In this document: in pieces, positions 21,901 to 32,200 of the stretch
Numbering within the stretch: position 1 is the first letter of the stretch
Layout: every line of letters starts with the position of its first letter
DNA from: Malus domestica
Taxonomy: Eukaryota; Streptophyta; Magnoliopsida; Rosales; Rosaceae
Direction of reading: 5' to 3'
Length of the DNA stretch: 64,000 nt
NCBI RefSeq assembly: GCF_042453785.1
Contig: NC_091671.1
Span: 35,293,001-35,357,000 of the forward strand
Notes under the pieces: generated by a model
The model's input: the letters and a program-made list of their open reading frames with translations, nothing else
Databases searched by the model: none
What the model was told of the DNA's origin: nothing
Position numbers and translations under genes: made by a program

Positions 21901-24327
21901 ATCTAACTTCCCAAGAACCTTGCTTGATTTTGCCCTAATAGCATATCGCCTATTTTGGAACCAATTCCAAACCTATAAATATATGAAGATTGCAAATTAG
22001 AAATAAAGTTAAAATGTTTTTTCATATCAATTTCAAACCCTATAAAGCTGGTTCGAAAGTACAAGCAGAATAAATGAGATTCCTTTACAGAAAAATGGAA
22101 AAAATTTCATACTTGTTTCATTTGTACTGTAATCTTGCCCTTCCGCTCTGGTGATTCACTACACCAAAGAAAAATGTCTCATATTTTTTTAAGCTTAGAA
22201 GAACATAATCTATTCAAATTCTGAAACAAGGCACACCTGAACTTATCTGCAAGGGCCATAAGCACTTCACGTGATGGCATTGTGTTATTGTATTGTTGCA
22301 GAATAGCTTCCATCTCCGTAACCTAATTATGACCAATTCGTACATGCTGTCATTAAGGTTTAAAATAGCAACTACCTTAAAGAAAAATTATTCAGTAATC
22401 ATCCATAATAATCCTCTGAAGAATGGTTTTTGTGTGGGAAGAAAAAGAGAAAAAATAACAATGTACCACAACCCACTAGGTATTATATGCAATTACCCAA
22501 CAGCTCCTGATAAGTGTGCACTGCAACCAATAACCCACTGGGAGGAAGTTCGTTTCTTTAATCTCCATGTTTGCTTTTCAATTTTTTAATTTGTTGCCTT
22601 AACTTTCAGCAACAAGCTTTACTACAAGACTAAGATCAAGCACCAGTGCACCACCATTTTAAAAAATTAAATCCAGTATGAAACATGAAAAAGGGTACAA
22701 AGTCTTTGACTTCATTTGGCGGTTCAAGTCGTTTATTGTGCATTCCATATTAGTTCCATTTAATTTATAAACATGTCCTGCAAAGCATTCAGATTCACTT
22801 TCATGCACTCACAATATAATTTTGTTTCTTTATATGTTTTTATATTTCTCATTATTCCATCTTAGATGCATTCATTCTATTTTCGTTGGCATTATTCTTT
22901 CTTTCAATATAGCACGAAAAAAGTTCTACACAAAACACGTAAAAAGTCACTAATAAGACGCGCGCAGCGTGCATAGAAAAAGACAATAAAGAAAGCCTTC
23001 GAACACATGGACAAAGACATTAAAGGAAGCTTTTTGCGCACTGGAGCACGTACATGGAGGCTAGTAGTTAAAAATGTCAGAATCCAATCATATATGCATA
23101 TGGAATATGGATATGCAATATGCGTATATAAGAGGTAGGACCAGTTAAAAAGTGAAAATTTCCTTCGTGGAACTTCTCCATTTCTTATGAATAATTACTT
23201 GTATACCTACATTGCTTATGTTGTGATTCCATCAACTGATTTTAAAGTATTTAAACATTTGATTGTGTGGAGGAAAAATATGATTATCTGTTCAACAGAA
23301 TTGACATCCAAGGACAATTTTATGCAAATATGGATGCATTTTAAGTTTTTAACTAATACAGAGCTCTCATTAGGGTAAATTAACAACCAATAACGGGTCT
23401 ACAATCCAAACTGGACTTTATGGTCCTACCATGCACATACCATTACCAGATTCCAATTTGATATTGAGAAGAGAGCTAAATGTTAGAAATAAAAAAAGGT
23501 ACAAAAGGTTTATTTCAGATGTACTCTAAATGTTCAATCCCAAACCCCTCAAATGCAAAGGCGATCATCAAGGGGTGCTTTCAGTTTCCACCTGTGCTTT
23601 TAGTGAAACAGCAATAAAGTCGTGAAAAGATGCAGGATTTCAGAAGCCAGGCCTATTCCATTTTACATACTTTTGTTAAGTATCTATACCACGGGGAATG
23701 CGCACAGAAAGAGCCCGCCAAATCCAACAACAAACTGACTACACAAAGGCATTATTTACAACAGACCAGCAAGACAAACCATCCGATCCATATGAATTAC
23801 ACCACGAAAAGCTTATCAAACAGAGTTTTAACAACATTTTCAAGAAACAGAAGATCGATCAACGGAATTCTAAACATTCAAAAATTTTAAATTTTTTCAA
23901 GAAAAAACTGTGGTACCATCACAAAAAAAAACCTAAACAGGAATCAAAAGCACAACCCAAAAGCTCGGGGAAAAAACCCCTGAAATCTAACAGACCCATT
24001 TAAGAATCACGACTCTGAGTTCGAAATTTGACATTTTCTACTTACACATACAAAATTTCGAAACCCCCACTTTCCAAAATCCAACTCCAATACAAAATTC
24101 AGCACACGCGCAAACATGAGAATAAAAAACCTACGAAAACCCAACAAGAACTCCACCTCTAATTTCGAAATGTAGCAGATTCCCAAACACAAACAACAAT
24201 CCTAATCAACAAAATCGTCAAAAGATGAACAAAATTGAAGAACAAGAGGAAGAAGAAGGAGAAGAGAAGGTACCTCGGACTGGACGAAGCGGAAGGCAGG
24301 GCCTCCGTTGCTCGGAGGCCGACCCAT
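19000..24327 (-). CDS. SHH2: SAWADEE-homeodomain protein, SHH2-like, 368 aa, 9 exons
   Basis: Exons are 24274-24327, 22237-22322, 22113-22158, 21810-21972, 20673-20748, 20451-20502, 20075-20218, 19819-19938 and 19000-19365 (1107 bp, phases consistent). A divergent homeodomain spans about residues 12-78, with the third helix [14 protein letters not shown] at 64-77. The SAWADEE domain spans about 125-247: [15 protein letters not shown], then [57 protein letters not shown] and [14 protein letters not shown] 120-residue Ser/Thr/Ala/Val-rich tail follows [20 protein letters not shown]. Arabidopsis SHH1 binds histone H3 tails through SAWADEE and recruits RNA polymerase IV in RNA-directed DNA methylation; SHH2 is the longer paralogue. 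The long C-terminal tail points to the SHH2 side. Intron 1 is nearly 2 kb. A foldback MITE lies about 270 bp upstream of the ATG. Confidence 0.92.
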
Positions 24328-24545
24328 AGCAGCTCTCTCTACGCCTGGAACTCCAACGAGCAAAGGAGAAACTTCAATTGATATGTTTATTTTGTGCAGA
24401 AGAAGCAAAAGGGAAGTTGGAGACGAGGACAGGAGAGGTGGGTTTTCGAAAAGTGCGTTATGTGAGTGTGAGGGAACAGACAAATCGCAACAATTTATAC
24501 TCGCAAATTCTGGGAAAGGAAACAAACGTTACCACCGAAATTTAG

Positions 24546-24563
24546 AGAGAGAGAGAGAGAGAG
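24546..24563. repeat. (GA)n microsatellite in the SHH2-like upstream region
   Basis: About nine GA units, read as CT on the gene strand, some 220 bp upstream of the ATG. Similar runs precede the ATG of two other genes in the window. Confidence 0.9.
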
Positions 24564-24595
24564 CAGGTGGGTTTTTGGTTTGGGATGTGCTTTTG

Positions 24596-24792
24596 GGATT
24601 TGGATCCTCTCCGACGCAATTGGTCGGATCCTTTTGATCGGTGTTTGTGGGCTGTTAGATTTTTATCCAACGGCTACAATTATTATAACTTTTAGAGAGC
24701 TCCATGTTTGTAGCCGTTGGATAAAAATTCAATGACCCACAGACATCGGTCAGGAGAATCCCGACCAATTGCCTCGGAGAGGATCCAAATCC
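24596..24792. mobile_element. Foldback MITE, 197 bp, 19-bp perfect terminal inverted repeats
   Basis: The left terminus GGATTTGGATCCTCTCCGA (24596-24614) is the exact reverse complement of the right terminus (24774-24792). The arms continue with interruptions: AATTGGTCGG faces CCGACCAATT, GATCGGTGTTTGTGGG faces its near complement, and ATTTTTATCCAACGGCTACA faces TGTAGCCGTTGGATAAAAAT. The whole unit could form a long hairpin. It sits in the probable promoter of the SHH2-like gene. Confidence 0.9.
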
Positions 24793-25194
24793 GTGCTTTT
24801 GAAGCCCAAATAAAACCAAAATTTGGGGGCAAGGCTTTTAGCTTTTTAACTAGTTTTGGGATGTCATTTTCATGTTGCTACATACGAGTCCTTTAAGCGT
24901 TAGATTTAACTTCATAATTATTAAATTTTTTATTTTAATCTTAGTCGTTCATTTTTTATCATGAAGATGTACTTTCATGGGAGAAAAATTGCTACTTTTG
25001 CAAAAAACCAATAAGCCAAAATGTGTCTTTTACAATTTTACAATTTTTACCTTTTATTTCTAGATATCCTTGTATTTAGAAATCTATTCAAAATGGACCC
25101 TTATGGTAAGGATCCCATCCTTAGGATTACTTTCTTTAAAAGGCAGTAAAAGAAAGAAATGGAAGAAAAACGAACTCTAATATTTGTGTATAAA

Positions 25195-25682
25195 ATCCAC
25201 TATTCTAAAAATCATTGCCTAGTACCACCTAGACGCTAGGTGGCTGGCTACCGCCCCAATTAATGAAAGGCGTTTAAAAATTAAAAAACGACGCCTAGAT
25301 CTGCTGAGGCGGCCGTCTAACCTGCCCAGACCTGCCTAGACACCCGCCTAGGCCGCAACTTATTTAGACAGAAAATAGATAACTTCCATTTTACATTTAT
25401 TTTTTTCCAATAAATTGTAAGATACTTGTTGCATACTTAAATGAACACACATTATATCCTTATTTCACATGTTTTCTTTGTGTTCCAATACTTCATAATA
25501 TATATGCATTCTATTTTGTAATTTATGATGAAATTATATATTTTTTAAGTATATGCATACGCTTATTTACATGAAATATGATATATTTACTTAAATCTGC
25601 CTAATCTGCCTAAGCGCCTAGATGCTAGATCCCAACCCGTCGCCCGACTAACGACTAATGCCTAACGTCTTTTAGAACCTTA
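25195..25682 (-). mobile_element. CTAGGCG-terminal repeat family R2, copy A
   Basis: Its reverse complement aligns along its length with 44577-44960. Shared strings are GGTTCTAAAAGACG, AGTCGGGCG, TATAATTTCATCATAAA, AAGTATTGGAACA and ACAATTTATTGGAAA-type text, then GTCTAGAC or GTCTAGGC. The ends are rich in overlapping CGCCTAGGCG-like palindromes and the core is AT-rich. No coding capacity; the superfamily is uncertain. Confidence 0.75.
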
Positions 25683-25695
25683 ATAAAATCAAATA

Positions 25696-25843
25696 GGATG
25701 GTGCTATTCACATACCAATTTTACCTTCTACACGCCCTATGTTAATTCCGTTGATTCTTTGCACTCCATACAACTCAATGGTGGAAATTAAAAGGAGTAT
25801 AAAAGATATAAAAAAAAAAAAAAAAACATGAATAGCGCCACCC
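25696..25843. mobile_element. Small foldback MITE, about 148 bp
   Basis: The left end GGATGGTGCTATTCA and the reverse complement of the right end GGGTGGCGCTATTCA match at 13 of 15 positions. An A-rich run precedes the right arm. Non-coding. Confidence 0.65.
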
Positions 25844-26365
25844 ATGAAACATATAAGGGAGTATCATTAGTTTCTTATCTAAAACCGTACTATTTACAAT
25901 TCCGTTTAGCGGTTCGATGAACTGGTGAACCAAACCGGACCATATCAAAAACGTCGATTATATTAAACCTAACCGGACCAATACTTCATACCCCCATTCC
26001 TTAAAAAGTAAACATGGCCTTAGAAGAATACATGGGAGGTAAGCAATCACACTGGCAAGCCACGCACAGCAGCGTGAAATTACCAGACAGATAAGTGACT
26101 AATCATCCACATCAACCCTTACCGGAAAAGCACAAACACTAGCTGAAAGAACCACCACCAACAGGTAAATTGAAGCAAACGGACAGCAACGCGATATCTT
26201 ATTTATTCCATTATCGCATAACGTTAAGGTTATGTTACAGTACATGTATTTATATATGCTCACTCAATAAACAGCACGAATAAGGTTCGTTAGTACTTAA
26301 TTGGACACAAGGGCACAGAACCTTCCAGCGCTCTCTTTCCTTTACAATACGACTGAACTTTCCAC

Positions 26366-27513
26366 CTAAGCTCCGTCATCATCGACAGTGTTCACCCTCT
26401 CACATTCATCTATCCATTCGCTGTATCTGTAATCGAAAATTTTATGGTCAAAGAACACAGGTAAAGGAAAAGAGAAACTATGTTTTAATAAACCCACCAG
26501 CCGGAAAATAATAAGAGCATATTCATATGAACTTCTACTTACATGTCTATTGGTTCAGTCAAAGCTGAAAAAAAACAAACAAAAAATATATCAATAATTA
26601 CGAATACATATGGATGTGGCAGTCCCTATATGAAAAACAAGAGAAGTATCTAAACAAAGTAGCGAGTTAATACCAAATCCACCACTTTTTCCTACAACCT
26701 AGAGGAAGTTCCTATCCAGTTTACCAATTTGAGGTTGATAGACATTCGAAACAAAAATTTTAATCAAGTTATCCACAAATTTCCTAATGCCGTCCTTTTT
26801 CTGTCCATATACCATTACAATCCATACCTTGTGATCAAAATATTCACAAGTCTGTTCAGAAACATATTTCCATTTTGAATGATTTACCTAAACCTCCCTA
26901 CATCTCCTACATCTGAGATTTATGTGTAATAATGATCTCTCCATCCTGTTATACTAACACTACGCCTCAATAGTAAATTAAGACGAGAGTAAAGTATTTG
27001 ACATACCTGTGACGGTTGTGCTGAAATTCTCTTGGCAAATGCAACAGATAGCCTCGCCAATCAAGTTTTTCATGTCACTGAAACCAAATAACTTACTTAA
27101 TTTCAATTCAAGACAAAATGAGAGAAAAATACATGTGCAAGTACACTACCCAATCAGATGCTAGATTGTAAATGAAATTCAAAACTGGAAAAGGAAATGA
27201 AATACAGTGACCCATTATCCCCAACAGCAAAGACCAATTTCTCGCACCATATATGACAGACCACAATTCTCATATGTAAGTGACAAAACCACATTCATCA
27301 GCAGTACCATAGAACATACAAGAACCAGCGGAACTCAATGCTTCCTAAAAAGTTATATACACCAAAACATGAGCAAAAAACAGATTAAATAAAAACTTAC
27401 ATGCGACACTCAACGCTGCTCCCATGGTTGCAGAAAGGGCAACAGAAAACTGTATCCAGCTTGTCCGTTCGCTTCCTAGCTGCAGGCTTTGCCTTGGCCT
27501 TTCTCTTGCCCAT
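26366..27513 (-). CDS. ELF1: Transcription elongation factor 1 (ELF1), 88 aa, 4 exons
   Basis: Exons are 27401-27513, 27007-27077, 26543-26564 (only 22 bp) and 26366-26426, totalling 267 bp with consistent phases and GT-AG borders. The start MGKRKAKAKPAARKR is the basic N-terminal tail. A zinc ribbon follows, with C25-X2-C28 and C49-X2-C52 (TVFCCPFCNHGSSVEC and GEAICCICQENF). The end is ALTEPIDIYSEWIDECERVN plus a short acidic tail. ELF1/ELOF1 is a small, highly conserved nuclear factor that binds elongating RNA polymerase II. Length equals the usual family length. The extra Cys at position 50 inside the second pair is unusual against my memory of plant homologues. A leader intron is likely upstream (donor at about 28153). 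Confidence 0.95.
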
Positions 27514-28246
27514 TTCTCAAAAAAAATTCTGTCCTGTTGTTATAATTTAACCCGTCAGTTCGCATACAAGATGCTAACAAAAACATACAGCCACCAGTTC
27601 ACCTGAGCTCCCCACAGAGATAGATGGTGCAATCCCTACCATCATTTTAGAGAATATGATCCAATCAACAATTACATAAACCCTTTGTGTGCAGCGGAGT
27701 GCCGAGTGCGCATAGAGAGGTTTTAAACTATTTCGTGTAAAAAAATTATCGCAATACTGCGAAATTCAAATGCATGAAAAGTACAAGGAGAAAGCGACTA
27801 CGGGGTTTCCGACGACATTAATCCCTAAAAACCATTGGAATTGAAAGAAAAGTGTTTGTTGTTAATTGTATCAAGAACGAAATTTTACAGCAGAAAACAT
27901 GCTACCCAAATTCCAAATTTCACAATATATGAAATAGAAAAGAAAAATTCTAAAAGGGGGCCAAAAACCCTAGAAAAATTACAGTGAAAGAAACAAAATT
28001 GAAGTCAGAAAAAGGGAAATTAAGAAACGATGAAGGAAGAAAGAAGACCTCAAATTTGACAGCAGCTTAGAATTATGTGAGAATTGAAGTAAATAAACCC
28101 TAAAATTACGAATCCTAGATCGGAGATTGAGGAGGGAGAAGGAAAGATCGTACCTGGGAGTGAGAAGGCGCGCTGCTGAATCGTATGATTGGTCTACAAA
28201 ACACGCTATATTTCCTGCGGGGGAAGACAAGGGCGGTCTCTACTCT

Positions 28247-28257
28247 CTATTTATAGG
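28247..28257 (-). promoter_or_regulatory. TATA box, probable ELF1 promoter
   Basis: Read on the minus strand this is CCTATAAATAG. A start site about 30 bp downstream would fall near 28220. The leader would then splice from a GTACG donor (28149-28153) across to the coding exon at 27513. Inferred from position and sequence only. Confidence 0.6.
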
Positions 28258-28559
28258 CAAACGTTGCGGTTTTGCCACGTAAGAAATATTTTTCAATTTT
28301 AAAGAGCTAAAAGTCAAATATGTGTCTCAGATAACTTGCGCGAAACCGGTTTCACCGCCTCGTGAAGTTTTGAACTAATAATGCATTGTTATGTGCCAAT
28401 TTTTATGGAAGTATGAGATGTTATGATAAACAATAAACTCACTTCGTGTAAATTATTTATTGTGGAACTAAATCATTTTACATGTATTAATAAACACTAC
28501 TAAAATTTAAAAACAGATAGTGTCTTGGAAGAAAATTTATTGCGGAACTAAATCATTTA

Positions 28560-28815
28560 TTTTCGGTTGAAGTGGTTTGAACATATGAAACAAAGATATA
28601 CAGACGTTTTGGTTATAAGATATGATTACGAGACAAATGCTTAGGGCCAAAGGGGTAGATAATGACATTGGAAGACTCGAAAAGAGACTCTAAGAAAATA
28701 CTTGGACTACTTGGATCTTACAAAAGACATGGCACAAAACCGAGCGCAGTGACGTTTTATAATTCATATAGCTGACCCTACTTAGTAGAATAAGGCTTTG
28801 TTGTTATTGTGAAAG
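28560..28815 (+). mobile_element. 3' end of a decayed RTE-type LINE
   Basis: The plus-strand translation near 28697-28775 gives KYLDYLDLTKDMAQNRAQ, a stop, then RFIIHIADPT and a stop. This is the C-terminus of the plant RTE LINE ORF, usually ending IHIADPT; a TGG to TGA change makes the internal stop. The element tail AAGGCTTTGTTGTTATTG follows. It is 5' truncated, as usual for LINEs, and ends about 50 bp before the Copia insertion. Confidence 0.82.
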
Positions 28816-28868
28816 TTTGTACATTTTAATAACTTTCTCATGTTGCACTACGTGACTGGTGATACCAC

Positions 28869-29059
28869 TAAAGGATCAAGTAAAATTAGTTAGATGTTTG
28901 TTAAAGTTTGTTAGGTTTCTTATGTAAATAGACAGATTAGACAAGGGTATAATTGTAATTGTAAGGGCAGTATATTGTCTATATATACACTGTCATACCA
29001 TTGTAACTTTTAACAAAGAATTAATATAAGAGAGATATTTAGAAACTGTGAATTCTACA
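28869..29059 (+). repeat. 5' LTR of the Copia element
   Basis: 191 bp, beginning TAAAGGATCAAG directly after the target-site duplication. The 3' LTR begins TGTAAAGG, so the canonical first TG is missing here. A TATATATA box lies at 28980-28987. The end is GAATTCTACA. Confidence 0.93.
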
Positions 29060-29201
29060 TGGTACCATCGCCAAATCGCCTCACGGCTTCTTCGATCCTG
29101 CCATTTTCTTCTGCTCCTCTCTGATCTTCTTCTCCGGTGACATTGATTGTGTTGTTCTTCTACTCCGATTCAGGTTCTCGACTTCTTTTTCTTGAATCTT
29201 A

Positions 29202-32200
29202 ATGGCGTCTCCCTCTGCATCCTCATCTCCAATTGAGTCGGTGCCTCCTCCTAACCCTAATTCTTCAAACCCTAATTCTTCTTCCCCAAATCTCAATTCC
29301 TCTCAAATGTATAATTCTCTCACGATCCAGAACATTGGCAGCATGGTTCCGATCAAGCTCCGGCGATCCAATTATCTGCCATGGCGTGCTTTGTTTGCTC
29401 CGATTCTTCGTCGCTACAAGCTCCTTGGGATTGTTGATGGCACTGAGCCTTGTCCATCTCCCTTTCTTCCTGATCGCTCTCTTAATCCTGCTTTTGAGCA
29501 ATGGTATGAGAAAGATCAGAATCTGCTGATCTGGTTCAATTCAACGCTCTCTGAGGAAATCATTCCGTTCACAGTCGGTGTCTCTTCCGCTCGTGATCTC
29601 TGGCTCAAACTTGAGCAGCGTTTTGGTGGTGTCTCGGATGCACACATTCATCAATTGCGTTCGAAGCTTCAAAATATTCAGAAAGGTTCTCAGTCCATGT
29701 CTGACTATCTTCAACAAATCAAGGAGATCTCCGATTCTCTCACTGCTGCTGGTGTATCTCTCATTGATCGTGATCTCATTGCTGCAACTCTTGCTGGTCT
29801 CTCTGATGATTTTGAATCGTTTACTGATTCTATCTTACTTCGCCTTTCGTCTACTTCTTTGGATGAATTACATGGCATGTTGCTCACTAAGGAGTTATCC
29901 ATGGAGCGTCGTAAGAAAATCTCTTCCTCTGAGCCTTTTCATGCCTTCTCTGTGCAAGGCCAACCGCCTCTACTTCCCACACCATCACAAGCTCTTGCTG
30001 CTCAGACTCCTGGAGCATCACCACTTCAGAATTCTTTTCGGTATAATTCTAACCGAAACTACAATCGTGGTTCCAATCGAGGCTACACCCGTGGTTCCAA
30101 TCGAGGCTCCAATCGTGGTTTTAATCGTAGCAACTCCAACTCTGGTTTCTCTCGTGGTTCTTATAATTCTGGATTCAACCGTCATGCCTCTCCTTCAGGT
30201 CACAAAACTCCCTGTCAAATTTGTGGTTCTACTAGCCATGAAGCTCTTGATTGCTTCGACAGAATGAATCCAGAAATCTCAGGCAAGTTTCCCCCAGCTA
30301 AACTTGCTGCCATGTGTGCTCATTACACTGCGAAGTCCTCCAATTCTTGGCTCATAGATTCGGGTGCTACCTCTCACATTACAAATGATATCTCCAATAT
30401 TCAATCTCCAACTCCCTACCATAGTGAAGATAAGGTGTACATCGGAGATGGTAAAGGTCTGTCTATTGCTCACACTGGCACATCTACTTTGCATACTCCT
30501 ACTTCTTCTTTTCAATTACACAATGTTCTTCATGTGCCTCATATGAAACACAGTCTACTCTCTACCTATCAGTTTATCAAAGATAATGATTGTTCATTGA
30601 CTCTTGATATTCATGGATCCTCTGTCAAGGATCGTTTTACGGGGAGGACGCTTTTGCGGGGCCCAGTTAGAGGTGGATTCTTTCCTCTTCAAGGCTCTTC
30701 TTCCTCCAACACTCATACCTCTCCTACTGCACTAGTAAGTAGCTCTACTAATGTTCGCATTTGGCACAGCAGACTTGGTCACCCCTCTTCTGTTATCTTT
30801 CGGAAAGTTCTGTCTACGAATAAAGTTGATGTCCAAGGCAGATCGTCTCTAGACTTCTTTTGCAAAGACTGTGCTTTGGCAAAGAATCACAAGCTTCCCT
30901 TTGGCACTACTCCATCTGCATCTTCGACCAGTCTTGAATTGTTGCATTGTGATGTCTGGGGGCCGTCTCCTGTTGTATCTGTCAGTGGCTATAGATATTA
31001 CTTGCTTATTGTTGATGATTACAGCAAGTATAGTTGGTATTTTCCCTTAAAGTCTAAGTCTTCTGTATTTTCAACCTTTGTGGAGTTCAAATCCTATGTA
31101 GAGAACACTATTGGTAATAAAATCAAGGTTGTTCGATCTGATTCAGGGGGTGAGTTTACAAGTCATCAGTTTCAGCATTTTCTTAAACTTCATGGCATTT
31201 TCCAACAATTTAGTTGCCCTCATACTCCTGAGCAAAATGGATGCGTTGAAAGGAAACATCGCCATTTGGTTGAAACTGCTCGTACACTCTTAGTGCAATC
31301 TCAAGTGCCTCATATGTTTTGGGTTGAAGCTTTTTCTACTGCTATCTATCTCATTAATCGCCTTTCACTTGGTGGTCTACTGCAATCTCCTTGGGAACTC
31401 CTCTTCTTCACTTCTCCAGATTATTCTCGCCTTCGAGTTTTTGGCTGTGGTTGTTATCCCTGGCTCAAACCCTATACGACATCCAAGCTGGATAGTAAGA
31501 GTAAATCCTGTGTATTTCTTGGGTACAGTCTTCAGCACAAGGGGTATCGTTGTCTTGATCCACTTACCCAACGTGTTTATATCTCTCGGCATGTACTATT
31601 TGATGAGACCACTTTTCCATTCCATACTCTATCCTCTGCCATTGTTCTTCCCCCTCCTTCCTTTGCTGATACTTCTCAAGTAAATCCTTATGTCAACCTG
31701 CAATTTCCTATCTCTGCTCCTTCTTCCCCTGCTTCTTTAAGTCCATCACCTGCTCCTTTGAGTTCATCACCTGATCCTTTGATCAATCCCTCCAGCACAC
31801 ATTCTCCTATACCTCCACTGCATTCTCCAGTGCATCCCTCTTCAGTCCCCTTATCTTCACTCTTCCCTCCTCCCACTAATATCCATCCTATGATCACACG
31901 ATCTAAAGCTGGTATCTCTAAACCCAAAGCCTACTCAGCCACCAACCATCCTTTACCCGACACTGTTGATGTTATTCCCTCTACTTATCTTCAGGCCTCC
32001 AAACATGCCCATTGGAGATCTGCTATGCAGGATGAGTACAATGCCCTGCAGTCCACAGGCACTTGGTCTCTCGTTCCGTTTCAATCTCATCAGAATATTG
32101 TTGGCTGTAAGTGGGTGTTTCGGGTTAAGAAACATCCGAATGGCACTATAGATCGATACAAAGCTAGGCTTGTGGCCAAAGGCTTTCATCAGCAAGCTGG

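Larger units (their letters stand above)
24328..26365. other. Intergenic region between SHH2-like and ELF1 genes
   Basis: It contains the SHH2-like leader, a GA run, the 197-bp MITE, a CTAG-rich repeat (25195-25682) and a second small foldback (25696-25843). No coding sequence is supported. Confidence 0.7.

Noticed and set aside
10865..28257. Operon-like cluster of four same-strand genes
   Set aside because: Each gene has its own introns and 0.7-2 kb spacers; nothing suggests co-transcription.
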